A stretch of DNA of 64,000 bases from Caldicellulosiruptor kronotskyensis 2002 (GCF_000166775.1 NC_014720.1:893501-957500), one strand, 5' to 3'; positions 48,442-59,203 are shown, counted from the stretch's first letter. A program made the numbers and translations. The notes: generated by a model not told the origin, from the sequence alone.

Positions 48442-50696
48442 CAAGAAAGGCGTTATTTGTTGCCAGTTTTATGATTATAGGGATTGTTCTTGGCAGGAAT
48501 ATAAAAGAAATTGAGGTACTTGTATTTTGCTTTTTGCTAATTTTAGGAGCGTTGTGTGCTACCTACTATTTTCTTCCTCAGTACTTTAAAAAGGAAAAGT
48601 TTATGTTTATTTTATGTTTTCTTTTTCTTACGATTCAGCTTTTCAGGACACACTACATTTTCTATATCCACGAACCACAAAAAAATCTGGATGGGAAATA
48701 TGTTTCTATTGTTGGTAGTGTATGCTCATTTCCCGAGACGAGTGAAAAAAAGACTTCCTTTTACCTTAAAACAAAGCTAAATTCAAAGGCTGTTGCTATT
48801 AGAGTCACAACAGAGTCTAAAAAAAGTATTTTTTATGGAGATACTGTAAAAGTTTCTGGAAAACTTAAAATTCCAAAGGGAAAGACAAGTAAATTCGGTT
48901 TTGATTACAGAGAATATTTGAAAGGCAAAGGTGCTATTTATACACTTTACTCAAAAGACATAGAGGTTATCTATCAAGGCAAAAATGTTCTCAGTCTTCT
49001 CAATAGATTTTCTACACAGTTAAATAACCTCATAGATAGCTCTTTTGAAAATGATATATCTTCGCTTTTAAAAGGTTTGATTCTTGGCAACAAATCCACA
49101 ATTCCAGATGATGTGTACAAAGACTTTCAGCGAAGCGGACTTGCTCACCTTCTTGCAGTCTCTGGTGGAAATGTAGGGGTGCTTTGCGCTTTTGTTGAGA
49201 TTTTGTTCAGAAGAATATTAAAGATATATGGTAAAGGAGTAAACTTTTTAATAATAGGTGTCATAGTTATTTTTGCTATTGTCACAGGGATGTCGGCATC
49301 GGTTGTTAGGGCTTCGATTATGGCGATAATCTTCTATGCTGGAAGGATTATTTACAGAAATCCTGATACGCTCAACAGCTTGGCAGTATCAAGCGTTTTG
49401 ATGCTGCTTGTAAATCCGCTTTTTCTTTTTGACATTGGGTTCCAGCTGTCTTTTTTGAGTGTTCTTTCAATAATTCTGTTTTATAAAGGGATATATGAAT
49501 ATTTTGCAAAGTTAAAGATACCAAGAGGTATATCTTCACTTATTGCAGTTTCAATTTCTGCTCAGATTTTAATATTGCCATTGATGGCTTATTATTTTTC
49601 TGAGATTTCAGTTATTTCATTTTTGACAAACATAGTTGCTGTACCAGTTGCAGGTGCTGTTGTGCCGGCTGGACTACTGTATTGTCTATTTTTGGTTTTC
49701 AATGCGAATATACTACTGCTTAAAGTCCTGTTAGAAGTCTCTGTAAAGGCGCTAATGTACCTTTCAAAGCTGTCTCATGTTGGATTTTCGCATGTAAAGG
49801 TCATTTTATGGGATGAGAAGCTAATATTTTGTTACTATCTTGTTGTGGCATCATTAATTTTTAGAAAATTTATAAACAGGCAACTAAAATATGTAATTTA
49901 TTTAAGTATTTGTGGACTGCTTGTAGCATTTATCTTACAGACACTTATAAATTACAACAGACTTACTATAAACGTGATAGACGTGGGGCAGGGGGACAGT
50001 AGCCTTATTACATACAAGGAATTTTCAATGCTGATTGACACAGGGCCTGAATATGAAGATTTCAGCAGCTTGAAAAGAATTGTTCTTCCGTATATACTCA
50101 AAAGAGGAGTAGCAAAACTTGATGTTTTAGTCTTGACACACAAGCACAGTGACCATATTGGAGACTTTGAGTATCTGCTTGATGAGATGAAAGTGGACAG
50201 AATTGTAACATCAAAAGAGGTCTATTTTGAAAATGCTCAAAAGTTCAAAGGGCAAAAGGTTGTGTTAGTAGATAGCTTGAAAGTTTATCGCTACAAGGAT
50301 TTAAAAGCCTATTTTATCCCACCGGTAGAAGAAGATGAAAATAGTTCTGTTGTTGTGAAGCTGACCCTTGGCAATTTTTCTATGCTATTTACAGGTGATG
50401 CCTCATATGAGTCTGAAAAGGAATACGTAAAGAAATATAACTTGCAGACAAAGGTCTTAAAGGTGGGACACCATGGAAGCAGCACAGCAACATCCGAAGA
50501 GTTTTTGGAAAATGTAAAGCCAACATTTGCAGTAATTTCTGTAGGGAAAGACAACATCTTTGGGCATCCTTCGAATGAGGTCTTACAAAGACTCAAAGAC
50601 AGAAATATTAAGGTGTATAGAACAGATTTAAATGGAACCATAGACATTATAGTTGACAAAAATAAGATGATGGTAAATCCGTATATTGTGAGGTGA
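48438..50696 (+). CDS. comEC: ComEC/Rec2 competence DNA-channel protein
   Basis: 752 residues. The N-terminus is membranous (MIIGIVLGRNIKEIEVLVFC), followed by an OB-like DUF4131 part (VSIVGSVCSFPETSEKKTSF). The competence domain (LLKGLILGNKSTIPDDVYKD, GLAHLLAVSGGNVGVLCAF) and many helices come next. The C-terminal metallo-beta-lactamase domain reads INVIDVGQGDSSLI, LVLTHKHSDHIGD, TGDAS and VGHHGSST. It forms the inner-membrane channel for single-stranded DNA during transformation. Full length, coupled to the upstream PHP gene and followed closely by holA, a common arrangement. Confidence 0.93.
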   Translation: MTRKALFVASFMIIGIVLGRNIKEIEVLVFCFLLILGALCATYYFLPQYFKKEKFMFILCFLFLTIQLFRTHYIFYIHEPQKNLDGKYVSIVGSVCSFPETSEKKTSFYLKTKLNSKAVAIRVTTESKKSIFYGDTVKVSGKLKIPKGKTSKFGFDYREYLKGKGAIYTLYSKDIEVIYQGKNVLSLLNRFSTQLNNLIDSSFENDISSLLKGLILGNKSTIPDDVYKDFQRSGLAHLLAVSGGNVGVLCAFVEILFRRILKIYGKGVNFLIIGVIVIFAIVTGMSASVVRASIMAIIFYAGRIIYRNPDTLNSLAVSSVLMLLVNPLFLFDIGFQLSFLSVLSIILFYKGIYEYFAKLKIPRGISSLIAVSISAQILILPLMAYYFSEISVISFLTNIVAVPVAGAVVPAGLLYCLFLVFNANILLLKVLLEVSVKALMYLSKLSHVGFSHVKVILWDEKLIFCYYLVVASLIFRKFINRQLKYVIYLSICGLLVAFILQTLINYNRLTINVIDVGQGDSSLITYKEFSMLIDTGPEYEDFSSLKRIVLPYILKRGVAKLDVLVLTHKHSDHIGDFEYLLDEMKVDRIVTSKEVYFENAQKFKGQKVVLVDSLKVYRYKDLKAYFIPPVEEDENSSVVVKLTLGNFSMLFTGDASYESEKEYVKKYNLQTKVLKVGHHGSSTATSEEFLENVKPTFAVISVGKDNIFGHPSNEVLQRLKDRNIKVYRTDLNGTIDIIVDKNKMMVNPYIVR

Positions 50697-50706
50697 AATA
50701 TTTAAA

Positions 50707-51714
50707 ATGGCTGAGAAAACAAAAGAGATTATAAAAGAATTAAATTCGCAACTATTGAAAAAAGATTTTAAGAAGATTTACCTTTTTTATGGACAAGAAA
50801 TATTTTTGATTGATGAATATACCAAGCGTTTTAGCCATGCCATAGTTGGTGGGAATTTGAACAACATAGTAAGATTTGACGGCGAAACTGCAAATTATAA
50901 CGATATAATAAACGAAATGTTTTCAATATCTTTTGATTTAGAGCCAAGAGTGCTAATCTTTAAAAACTTTTTCAAGTATGCATCTACAAACTCCAGCTTA
51001 AATCTTTCTTCTATCATAGATAATCTCAAGAATTTTAAAAGTGACAGTACTTATATAATCTTTAAAGAATACGAAACAAAAGAAAACAAGTTATTTTCCG
51101 GCCTCAAACAAATAGCATTTTCTGCGGAGTTTGTGCAGCCTTCTATGCCAGATTTAGTAAAGTGGGTTCAAAATGTAATGTCTAAAGAAGGAAAAACAAT
51201 CTCAGATAATATGGCCCAGGAGATTATTCTTCATTACAACAAAGATATGATGCTTATTTATAACTATTTACAAGTTCTCATTTCATATCTTGGCAAAAGA
51301 AGCAAGGTTACTCATGATGATATATTAAAGACCTTGACAGACAACCCACAAGACCATATATTCCAGATGCTTGATGCTTTTGCGACAAAAGATTTAGAAA
51401 GTGGGTATAAGTATTTAAGAGAGCTGTATCAGCTCAGGACAAGTGTCAGCAAGATTTTGGCTTTGATTTTGCGACATTTTAAGATACTTGGGATGTTAAA
51501 AGAGATGCAGGAGACAAACAAAAAACAGATTGCAAAGCAGCTTGGCATTCTAGAGTTCTTTGTTGACAAGTACAAAAAACAAGCAGAAACCTTTACCCTT
51601 GATAAAATAAAAACTATAATTCAAAAGACCATAGAATGCGAGTACATGATAAAAAGAGGGCAAATTGATGATGAGACAGCGCTTGAAATGCTTTTGTATC
51701 AAATTGTAAAATAA
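50707..51714 (+). CDS. holA: DNA polymerase III subunit delta
   Basis: 335 residues. KIYLFYGQEIFLIDEYTKRF, NIVRFDGETANYNDIINEMF, RVLIFKNFF and the C-terminal LYQLRTSVSKILALILRHFK followed by QAETFTLDKIKTIIQKTIECE are those of HolA. The delta subunit opens the sliding clamp in the clamp-loader complex. Starts 10 bp after comEC; comEC-holA-rpsT is a frequent Firmicutes order. Confidence 0.92.
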   Translation: MAEKTKEIIKELNSQLLKKDFKKIYLFYGQEIFLIDEYTKRFSHAIVGGNLNNIVRFDGETANYNDIINEMFSISFDLEPRVLIFKNFFKYASTNSSLNLSSIIDNLKNFKSDSTYIIFKEYETKENKLFSGLKQIAFSAEFVQPSMPDLVKWVQNVMSKEGKTISDNMAQEIILHYNKDMMLIYNYLQVLISYLGKRSKVTHDDILKTLTDNPQDHIFQMLDAFATKDLESGYKYLRELYQLRTSVSKILALILRHFKILGMLKEMQETNKKQIAKQLGILEFFVDKYKKQAETFTLDKIKTIIQKTIECEYMIKRGQIDDETALEMLLYQIVK

Positions 51715-51724
51715 AATATAAAAA

Positions 51725-51760
51725 GGCTATCCATTTGAAAGTGACTGGACAGCCCTTTTT
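51725..51760. terminator. Bidirectional terminator between holA and rpsT
   Basis: GGCTATCCA (51725-51733) with TGGACAGCC (51746-51754). The one mismatch is a G-U pair in the minus-strand RNA, which is followed by TTTTATATTTT. The plus side has TTTTTTATT. Confidence 0.8.
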
Positions 51761-51762
51761 TA

Positions 51763-52062
51763 TTATTGAGCTTTTGATTCTGGCTGTGGTGAAGACAGAG
51801 CAGCGTACTTGTTGATTAGTTTCATAAGTCTTGATTTCTTTCTTGAAGCATTGTTCTTATGAATTACGCCTTTTGCAGCTGTTTGGTCAATGAGCTTTGC
51901 AGCTTTTGAGTAAAGTTCTTTTGCCTTTTCGATGTCACCGCTAAGCAGTGCTTTTTTGACCTCTTTTATAGCCTTTTTCATTTTAAATTTTTGAATCTTA
52001 TTTTCAATAGTTCTACGTCTTATAACCTTTATCTTCTTTTTAGCAGACTTTGTGTTTGCCAA
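51763..52062 (-). CDS. rpsT: 30S ribosomal protein S20
   Basis: 99 residues, ATG 52062 behind GGAGGTG. MANTKSAKKKIKVIRRRTIE, then KAIKEVKKALLSGD and the invariant DQTAAKGVIHKNNASRKKSR followed by LMKLIN define bS20. Binds 16S rRNA early in 30S assembly. A short acidic and proline tail (SSPQPESKAQ) extends past the usual end. Confidence 0.97.
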   Translation of the reverse strand: MANTKSAKKKIKVIRRRTIENKIQKFKMKKAIKEVKKALLSGDIEKAKELYSKAAKLIDQTAAKGVIHKNNASRKKSRLMKLINKYAALSSPQPESKAQ

Positions 52063-52150
52063 AACTTTTCACCTCCACTCAAAATTTAAGACTAATTGCT
52101 ATTTTATCACGACAAAAACAAAATTGCAACAGCTCAAAGTAGCAAAGAAA

Positions 52151-52181
52151 ATAAAGCAAAAGGCAAGGATTTTACCTTGCC
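52151..52181 (-). terminator. Terminator of ldh
   Basis: GGCAAGG (52162-52168) and CCTTGCC (52175-52181) form a 7-bp stem. The minus-strand RNA continues TTTTGCTTTATTTT. Confidence 0.8.
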
Positions 52182-52184
52182 CTA

Positions 52185-53129
52185 TTATAGTCTTAAAGAC
52201 TCTATCACACTTTTTATTACCTGAGCAGAGTTTTTGAGCTTTTCTTTTTCCTCATCTGTCAGAGGAATATCAAATACTTTTACAACTCCACTTTTGTTGA
52301 CAATTGCAGGAAGGGAAATTGCAACGTCTTTTACACCATATACGTCATCAACTATTGATGATACAGGTAGTATAGAATTTTCATCTCTGATTATAGCTTC
52401 AACAATTCTTCTAACAGCCAATGCAATGGCGTAATATGTTGCTCCTTTTCTTTCAATTATTTCATATGCAGCGTTTTTTACTTTATTAAATATTTGCTCT
52501 TTTACTTCAGGTGAGCAATTTTTCCCGCACAATAGACACTCCTGCATAAAATTCACGCCGCCTATGTTTGTAAGAGACCAGGCAGCAATTTCACTGTCTC
52601 CATGTTCACCCAATATATATGCATGAACATTTCTCACATCAACCTGGCAGTGCTGTGCCAAAAGGTATCTGAATCGCGATGAGTCTAAGACTGTTCCAGA
52701 GCCTATAATTTGATTTTTTGGCAGACCTGAAACTTTATACATTACATACGTGAGAACATCAACAGGGTTAGTGACCATTAAAAGTATTGCATCCTGCGTA
52801 TATTTGATAATATTTTCAACTATCGACTTTGTAATTTGTGCATTTTTATAAGTCAAATCAAGCCTTGTTTCACCAGGCTTTTGGTTGGCACCAGCAGTAA
52901 TTATTATTATATCAGCATCTTTGCAATCCTCATAATCGCCTGCCCATATCTTGACGGGTTTTACAAATGATATTCCATGATTTAAATCCATTGCTTCACC
53001 TTCGGCTTTTGCACGGTTTACGTCAATTAAAACAAGTTCTGTTGCAAGCCCGGCATCTACAAGAGCAAAAGCAGTTGATGCGCCTACAAAGCCAGTTCCA
53101 ATTATAACAATTTTACCCGGTTTTCTCAT
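52185..53129 (-). CDS. ldh: L-lactate dehydrogenase
   Basis: 314 residues, ATG 53129 behind GGGAGGA. NAD site [20 protein letters not shown], acid DVN, the substrate loop [11 protein letters not shown] (Gln and Arg), TNPVDVLTY, and the catalytic [12 protein letters not shown]. It reduces pyruvate to L-lactate and reoxidises NADH in fermentation; in this family fructose-1,6-bisphosphate often activates. Transcribed alone. Confidence 0.95.
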   Translation of the reverse strand: MRKPGKIVIIGTGFVGASTAFALVDAGLATELVLIDVNRAKAEGEAMDLNHGISFVKPVKIWAGDYEDCKDADIIIITAGANQKPGETRLDLTYKNAQITKSIVENIIKYTQDAILLMVTNPVDVLTYVMYKVSGLPKNQIIGSGTVLDSSRFRYLLAQHCQVDVRNVHAYILGEHGDSEIAAWSLTNIGGVNFMQECLLCGKNCSPEVKEQIFNKVKNAAYEIIERKGATYYAIALAVRRIVEAIIRDENSILPVSSIVDDVYGVKDVAISLPAIVNKSGVVKVFDIPLTDEEKEKLKNSAQVIKSVIESLRL

Positions 53130-53538
53130 AAAGTTTTTCCTCCCAAGTCAATTTGTTTTCTATCATAATTTTACCCTCAAAAGGATAGTTCAAAACAAGC
53201 AAAAATTTTTATGCCGTTTAAGAGTATAAATATTAATGAACCAAATGTACTAAAATGAAGACTTTAAGATATTAACCTTCATTTTAAGCAATGCACCAGC
53301 CAGAAATTTAAGAAAAACTTTAATAAGTATAAACAAATACATGCATACAATTCAAACGATTGACAAAAAATTGATATTTTCAGAAAATTAAACGCACATA
53401 AATGTATTGATTATACAAGCATATAGTGCTATAATTATCAACGTGAATTTTGAAATAAATAATTTTATAAATATTCAAACAATTGCATAAATGTGCAGAG
53501 GATGCTTTATAAACTAATTACTAAAGGAGAGATATTAC
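53130..53538. other. Divergent intergenic region between ldh and opp
   Basis: 409 bp, very AT-rich, without a gene. Holds the opp promoter and presumably that of ldh; no operator was identified with confidence. Confidence 0.5.
53407..53435 (+). promoter_or_regulatory. Promoter of the opp operon
   Basis: TTGATT (53407-53412), 17-bp spacer, TATAAT (53430-53435). About 100 bp of leader precede the oppB start. Confidence 0.65.
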
Positions 53539-54459
53539 GTGGCAAGATACATAATCAAAAGGATATTGTGGTCTATTGTATCGTTATTCGTAATAATTAC
53601 AGTAACATTTTTCCTTATGAGAATGATACCAGGTGGTCCGTTCACAGGTGAAAAGACTTTGCCTGAGCAGATTTTGCAAAACCTGAACGAAAAATATGGA
53701 CTCAACAAACCACTTGCAGTCCAGTATGTTAAGTATTTAAATAGCCTTTTGCACGGCGATTTGGGAATCTCAATGAGAAATCAGGGCAGAACTGTCAATG
53801 AAATTATCGCAGAGACATTTCCTGTTTCTGCAAAGGTAGGTATTTTAGCGATAATCTTAAGCCTGTTGATAGGGATACCTCTTGGTATTTGGTCAGCTGT
53901 GCATCAAGGAAAGTGGCAAGACAATTTGTCGATGGTGATAGCTACAATTTTCATTACAATACCTGGATTTGTGCTTGCTGTGATTTTGATGTATATCTTT
54001 GGCGTAAAGCTTCAGCTTGTTCCTATTATGGGGTTAGATGAGCCAAGAAGCTATATTCTACCTGTTGTGACTCTGGCAGCATATCCAATATCCTTTATTG
54101 CAAGGCTTATTCGAAGCAGTATGCTTGAAAGTTTATCACAGGACTATATAAGGACTGCACGAGCGAAAGGACTTTCAGATTTCATAGTCATATACAAACA
54201 TGCTCTGAAAAACTCTTTGATTCCTGTTGTAACATACTTAGGTCCTTTAATTGCAGGAATACTCACTGGTAGTTTTGTTGTTGAAAAGATTTTCTCAATC
54301 CCAGGAATGGGGAGGTTCTATGTTGATAGTATATCTAACAGGGACTATTCGCTTGTGATGGGAACCACAATATTTTATGCAGCATTTTTGATATTTATGA
54401 ACCTAATTGTTGACATTATCTACGTATTTATAGACCCGCGTATAAAACTTGAGGACTGA
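53539..54459 (+). CDS. oppB: Oligopeptide ABC transporter permease OppB
   Basis: 306 residues from GTG 53539 behind GGAGAG. Six-helix binding-protein-dependent permease: N-terminal MARYIIKRILWSIVSLFVII, HGDLGISMRNQGRTVNEII, the EAA loop DYIRTARAKGLSDFIVIYKH, and FSIPGMGRFYVDSI near the C-terminus. Pairs with OppC in the membrane. First gene of oppBCDFA; the binding protein comes last here. Confidence 0.92.
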   Translation: MARYIIKRILWSIVSLFVIITVTFFLMRMIPGGPFTGEKTLPEQILQNLNEKYGLNKPLAVQYVKYLNSLLHGDLGISMRNQGRTVNEIIAETFPVSAKVGILAIILSLLIGIPLGIWSAVHQGKWQDNLSMVIATIFITIPGFVLAVILMYIFGVKLQLVPIMGLDEPRSYILPVVTLAAYPISFIARLIRSSMLESLSQDYIRTARAKGLSDFIVIYKHALKNSLIPVVTYLGPLIAGILTGSFVVEKIFSIPGMGRFYVDSISNRDYSLVMGTTIFYAAFLIFMNLIVDIIYVFIDPRIKLED

Positions 54460-54481
54460 TTTTAAGGGGGAAAAGAAGATA

Positions 54482-55459
54482 ATGGAGAATATATCAAAAG
54501 AGCTTTTTGTTCCGGTTACAAAAGAAGAAAGACAGCAGGAGACTATTGTCAGGCCAAGCATGAGCTACTGGCAGGATGCATGGAGAAGACTTAAGGCTAA
54601 TAAAGTAGCAATGGCATCAATGTGGGCAATAGTATTTTTTGTATTGCTTGCTATTATTGGTCCGATTGTTATGCCATATAGATATGATCAGCAAATTAGA
54701 GGGCATGAAGCCTTGCCGCCATCGCTTACTCATTTATTTGGAACCGATGAGCTTGGCAGAGATTTGTTTGTAAGATGCTTGTATGGTATGAGAATCTCTC
54801 TTTCCATAGGGATTGTTGCCACAATTATAAATATTGTAATTGGTGTTTTATATGGAGGAATCTCAGGTTATATAGGTGGCAAAGTGGACAACATAATGAT
54901 GAGAATAGTTGATATCCTGTACAGTATACCTTTGATGATTTACGTAATTCTTCTTTCAGTATCGTTAAAGCCTGCTTTGGAAGATCTTTTTGATAAGTAT
55001 TCATTTTTGAGCGGACTTCAGACAGTGGGTGCACCACTTGTTTGTATATACATTGCATTGGGACTTACTTACTGGATTTCGATGGCGAGGATTGTGCGTG
55101 GCGAGATACTCAGCCTAAAACAGCAAGAGTATGTTACAGCCGCAAAGACAATTGGTGCAAGTGGTTGGAGGATTTTGCTCAGGCACCTGATTCCAAACAG
55201 CATGGGGTCAATTATAGTCACTGCTACACTGCAGATTCCAAGTGCTATTTTTACTGAGTCTTTCTTGAGCTTTATTGGTCTTGGTGTTGACGCACCTGTT
55301 CCATCGCTTGGTTCTTTAGCATCAGACGGTGTGAATGGCTTTATATCGTATCCATATAGGTTATTTTTCCCATCGCTTTTGTTGTGTTTGATTATACTTG
55401 CATTCAACTTATTTGGGGATGGGCTCAGAGATGCACTTGACCCACGAATGAGAAAGTAA
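54482..55459 (+). CDS. oppC: Oligopeptide ABC transporter permease OppC
   Basis: 325 residues from ATG 54482, behind AAGGGGG; the in-frame TTG 54449 inside oppB is rejected. N-terminal cytoplasmic SYWQDAWRRLKANKVAMASM, LFGTDELGRDLFVRCLYGMR, the EAA loop YVTAAKTIGASGWRILLRHL and ESFLSFIGLGVDAPVPSLGS are OppC/DppC signatures. Confidence 0.92.
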   Translation: MENISKELFVPVTKEERQQETIVRPSMSYWQDAWRRLKANKVAMASMWAIVFFVLLAIIGPIVMPYRYDQQIRGHEALPPSLTHLFGTDELGRDLFVRCLYGMRISLSIGIVATIINIVIGVLYGGISGYIGGKVDNIMMRIVDILYSIPLMIYVILLSVSLKPALEDLFDKYSFLSGLQTVGAPLVCIYIALGLTYWISMARIVRGEILSLKQQEYVTAAKTIGASGWRILLRHLIPNSMGSIIVTATLQIPSAIFTESFLSFIGLGVDAPVPSLGSLASDGVNGFISYPYRLFFPSLLLCLIILAFNLFGDGLRDALDPRMRK

Positions 55460-55502
55460 CTTTTTTTCAAACATAATTTTCCAGAATTTGAGGTGAAAAG
55501 AA

Positions 55503-56519
55503 TTGGCTGAAAAATTGTTAGAAGTAAAGAACCTAAAAACATCATTTTTTACACATGTTGGAGAAATAAAGGCAGTAAACGATGTTTCGTTTGATGTATA
55601 TGAGGGGCAGACTGTAGGTATTGTAGGTGAATCTGGAAGCGGTAAAAGTGTTACCTCAATGTCCATCATGAGACTTATTGCACCGCCTGGAAAAATAGTT
55701 GACGGTCAGATTATATTTGAAGGTAAGGATATACTGAAGCTTTCTGAAAAAGAGATGAGGGACATAAGAGGAAACAAAATCAGTATGATATTTCAGGACC
55801 CGATGACCTCATTGAATCCTGTTTTTACAATTGGAAATCAGCTAATAGAAGCAATAAAGATACACAACAAAGTTTCAACAGCTCAGGCTAAAAAAAGAGC
55901 GGTTGAGATGTTAAAATTAGTTGGTATTCCGAGTCCTGAGCGAAGACTTTCGCAGTACCCTCACGAGTTTTCTGGTGGTATGCGCCAGAGAGTTATGATA
56001 GCAATGGCTCTTTCGTGCAACCCAAAACTTTTGATTGCAGATGAGCCAACAACTGCGCTTGACGTTACAATCCAGGCCCAGATATTAGACCTTTTAAAAA
56101 AACTTCAACAGCAGCTTAAGATGTCAATTATACTTATTACTCATGACCTTGGTGTTGTGGCAGACATATGTCAAAAGGTAATTGTAATGTATGGTGGAAT
56201 TATTGTAGAGGAAGGAACTGTTGATGATATATTTTACAACCCAAAGCATCCGTATACATGGGGGCTTTTGAGGTCTGTTCCCAAGATGCATTTAGGGCTT
56301 AAAAAAAGGCTTGTGCCAATAGAAGGACAGCCACCAGATTTATTAAAGCCGCCGAAAGGATGTCCGTTTGCGCCAAGATGTGAATATGCAATGAGAGTGT
56401 GTTTGGAAGTAAGACCACCACTTTTCGAAGTTGAGGATGGCCATATGTCAAGGTGCTGGCTTAATCACCAGTATGCTCCGCAGAGCTTGCTGGAAAAGGC
56501 AAAAGCTGCAAATGAATAA
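55503..56519 (+). CDS. oppD: Oligopeptide ABC transporter ATPase OppD
   Basis: 338 residues from TTG 55503, behind GAGGTGA. Walker [10 protein letters not shown]-loop [13 protein letters not shown], signature [15 protein letters not shown], Walker [14 protein letters not shown] and switch His in [10 protein letters not shown]. The C-terminal oligopeptide extension carries [14 protein letters not shown], a 4Fe-4S-type cysteine motif typical of OppD/F. Works as heterodimer with OppF. Confidence 0.93.
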   Translation: MAEKLLEVKNLKTSFFTHVGEIKAVNDVSFDVYEGQTVGIVGESGSGKSVTSMSIMRLIAPPGKIVDGQIIFEGKDILKLSEKEMRDIRGNKISMIFQDPMTSLNPVFTIGNQLIEAIKIHNKVSTAQAKKRAVEMLKLVGIPSPERRLSQYPHEFSGGMRQRVMIAMALSCNPKLLIADEPTTALDVTIQAQILDLLKKLQQQLKMSIILITHDLGVVADICQKVIVMYGGIIVEEGTVDDIFYNPKHPYTWGLLRSVPKMHLGLKKRLVPIEGQPPDLLKPPKGCPFAPRCEYAMRVCLEVRPPLFEVEDGHMSRCWLNHQYAPQSLLEKAKAANE

Positions 56520-56551
56520 GCAAGTTGCAATTTTAGAGGTAGGTGGAAAAG

Positions 56552-57517
56552 TTGAATGAGGTTTTGATTGAAGTAAAAAATCTAAAAAAATATTTTCCAG
56601 TAAAGATGGGATTGGGGAAAAAAGCGTATATAAAAGCGGTGGATGATGTAAGCTTCTTTATAAAAAAGGGTGAGACACTGGGACTCGTTGGTGAAAGCGG
56701 CTGCGGTAAGTCTACAACAGGAAGAACCATCATAAGGCTTTATGAGCCAACAAGCGGGCAGATTATATTCAAAGGAGAAGATATAACAAAAAAGGACATG
56801 CTTCCTTATAGAAAATCCATGCAGATGATTTTCCAGGACCCGTATGCCTCACTAAATCCAAGAATGACAGTTGGTGATATTATAGGCGAGCCGCTTGAAA
56901 TACACAATATTGCTAAGGGGAATGAAAAAAAGGAAAGGGTTCAAGAACTCTTAAGACTTGTAGGACTCAGTAGTGAACACGCAAGCAGATATCCGCACGA
57001 GTTTTCTGGAGGACAGAGACAGCGAATTGGAATTGCAAGGGCTTTAGCTGTTGAACCTGAATTTATTATATGCGATGAGCCTATTTCGGCACTTGACGTG
57101 TCTATTCAAGCACAGATTGTAAACATGTTAGAGGATTTACAACAGCAACTTGGTTTGACATATTTGTTTATTGCACATGATTTGTCGATGGTAAAACATA
57201 TAAGCAGCAGAGTAGGAGTAATGTATTTAGGAAAACTTGTAGAACTTGCAGAAAGTAATGAACTATACAGTAATCCTTTGCATCCGTATACACAAGCACT
57301 GCTTTCTGCAATACCAATACCTGACCCGAAAATTTCAAGGGAAAGAACAAGGATTATATTGGAGGGTGATGTTCCAAGCCCTCTAAATCCTCCAAGTGGT
57401 TGCAGGTTTAGAACAAGATGCAGGTATGCGTTTGACAGGTGCAAAGAGGAAGAACCAGTACTTAAGGATGTAGGTTCTGGTCATTACGTAGCCTGCCATT
57501 TGATGGACAGAAAATAA
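56552..57517 (+). CDS. oppF: Oligopeptide ABC transporter ATPase OppF
   Basis: 321 residues from TTG 56552 with AGGTAGGTGG ahead; GTG 56543 lies inside that site. Walker [29 protein letters not shown], signature [15 protein letters not shown], Walker [15 protein letters not shown], and the C-terminal [14 protein letters not shown] cluster. Partner of OppD. Confidence 0.93.
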   Translation: MNEVLIEVKNLKKYFPVKMGLGKKAYIKAVDDVSFFIKKGETLGLVGESGCGKSTTGRTIIRLYEPTSGQIIFKGEDITKKDMLPYRKSMQMIFQDPYASLNPRMTVGDIIGEPLEIHNIAKGNEKKERVQELLRLVGLSSEHASRYPHEFSGGQRQRIGIARALAVEPEFIICDEPISALDVSIQAQIVNMLEDLQQQLGLTYLFIAHDLSMVKHISSRVGVMYLGKLVELAESNELYSNPLHPYTQALLSAIPIPDPKISRERTRIILEGDVPSPLNPPSGCRFRTRCRYAFDRCKEEEPVLKDVGSGHYVACHLMDRK

Positions 57518-57569
57518 GGCAGGCTGCGTAAAGATATATAAAAAATTTTATTTGAGGAGGAGAGTGTGT

Positions 57570-59180
57570 ATGAAGAAACGTATTATTGCTGCCTTTATTT
57601 TGGTTGTGTTCCTTGTGACAGGGTTATTTCTGAGCTCAAATTACAGAGGTGCAGAAGCTGCTTCATCAAAACAGGTTTTCACTTACATCAATGGTGCTGA
57701 ACCAAGATACCTTGACCCAGCACTCAATACTGCCGCTGATGCTGCAAATATTATAATCAACGTTTTTGAAGGTTTGACAAGAGTAAATGTAAAGGGCGAA
57801 ACTGTTCCTGGCATGGCTGAAAAATGGACAGTTTCAAAGGACGGACTTACTTATACATTTTATATAAGAAAGAATGCAAAGTGGTCAGATGGAAAACCTG
57901 TTACAGCATACGATTTTGAGTATGCATGGAAAAGAGCTTTGGACCCAAAAACAGCATCTGAATATGCATACCAGCTTTTCTATATCAAAAATGGTCAGAA
58001 ATTTAATGAAGGTAAAGCAAAAGCGTCTGATGTTGGGGTAAAAGCTTTGAATGCTACAACTTTACAGGTTACTTTGGAAGCACCTACGCCATACTTCTTA
58101 GATCTAACAAACTTTCCAACATACTTCCCAGTAAGAAAAGATATAGTTGAAAAGTATGGTGACAAATGGGCAACAGATCCAAAGACGTATATTGGTAATG
58201 GTCCATTTATTATGACAAAATGGGTACACAAATCATATATTGAGTTTAAGAAGAATCCAAATTACTGGGATGCAAAATCTATAACACTTGAAAAGATTGT
58301 ATACAAGCTTTCGGAGGACGATAAAGCAAACCTTATGGCATATGAAGCTGGTCAGGTTGACGGTGCAGAGTCTGTGCCAACTGACGAGATTCCAAGATTA
58401 ATTAGAGAAAAGAAAATGAAGATATGGCCACTCCTTGGCACATATTACTATGATGTAAACTGTAAGGTAAAACCATTTAATGACAAGAGAGTAAGACAAG
58501 CTCTTTCGCTTGCAATTGACAGAACATACATCGTAGAAAATATTGGTAAGCTTGGACAAAAGCCAGCCACAGGCTTTGTGCCATATGGTATAAAAGGTAT
58601 TTCTAAAGGTTTTAGAGACGAATCAGGACACTTTTTACCAGTAAAAGCTGATTTAGCAAAAGCAAAGAAACTTTTAGCAGAAGCTGGATATCCAAACGGA
58701 AAAGGCTTCCCAGAAATAGAGATTATCTATAATACAAGCGAAGGACATAAGAAGATCGCTGAAGCTATTCAAAATATGTGGCAGCAACTTGGGATAAAGG
58801 TAAAACTTTCTAACATGGACTGGAAAGTTCTGTTAGAAAGAAGACACAAGAAAGACTACATGGTTGCAAGAGACGGCTGGCTTGGCGACTATGTTGATCC
58901 AATGACATTCTTGGACTTGTTCACATCATACAGCGATAACAACAACACTAACTGGAGCAATCCAAAATATGATGAGCTTGTAATAAAAGCAAAGAAGACC
59001 TCAGATAGAAAGCAGAGAATGCAGTATATGATGCAGGCAGAGAAGATTTTGATGCAAGACTATGCAATTATTCCAATTTACTTCTATGTAAAAGGTCATG
59101 TACTCAGAGACTATGTAAAGAACTATTACATTTCTCCGCTTGGATTTAACTACTTCATGTATGCTAAGATTGAAAAGTAA
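57570..59180 (+). CDS. oppA: Oligopeptide-binding protein OppA-like (family 5), without lipobox
   Basis: 536 residues from ATG 57570 with GAGGAGGAG ahead. SBP family 5 features: FTYINGAEPRYLDPALNTAA, VPGMAEKWTVSKDGLTYTFY, YDFEYAWKRALDPKTASEYA and VRQALSLAIDRTYIVENIGK. The signal peptide (KKRIIAAFILVVFLVTGLFL ... AEAASS) has an Ala-x-Ala cleavage site and no cysteine. The mature protein is therefore not lipid-anchored, unusual for a Gram-positive OppA. Last gene of the opp operon. Confidence 0.88.
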   Translation: MKKRIIAAFILVVFLVTGLFLSSNYRGAEAASSKQVFTYINGAEPRYLDPALNTAADAANIIINVFEGLTRVNVKGETVPGMAEKWTVSKDGLTYTFYIRKNAKWSDGKPVTAYDFEYAWKRALDPKTASEYAYQLFYIKNGQKFNEGKAKASDVGVKALNATTLQVTLEAPTPYFLDLTNFPTYFPVRKDIVEKYGDKWATDPKTYIGNGPFIMTKWVHKSYIEFKKNPNYWDAKSITLEKIVYKLSEDDKANLMAYEAGQVDGAESVPTDEIPRLIREKKMKIWPLLGTYYYDVNCKVKPFNDKRVRQALSLAIDRTYIVENIGKLGQKPATGFVPYGIKGISKGFRDESGHFLPVKADLAKAKKLLAEAGYPNGKGFPEIEIIYNTSEGHKKIAEAIQNMWQQLGIKVKLSNMDWKVLLERRHKKDYMVARDGWLGDYVDPMTFLDLFTSYSDNNNTNWSNPKYDELVIKAKKTSDRKQRMQYMMQAEKILMQDYAIIPIYFYVKGHVLRDYVKNYYISPLGFNYFMYAKIEK

Positions 59181-59203
59181 ACTAAAGCGAAGTAAAATAA
59201 TAA

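Noticed and set aside
53130-53538. Rex-type operator upstream of ldh
   Set aside because: No TTGTGAAN-type dyad could be found; only general AT-rich sequence.
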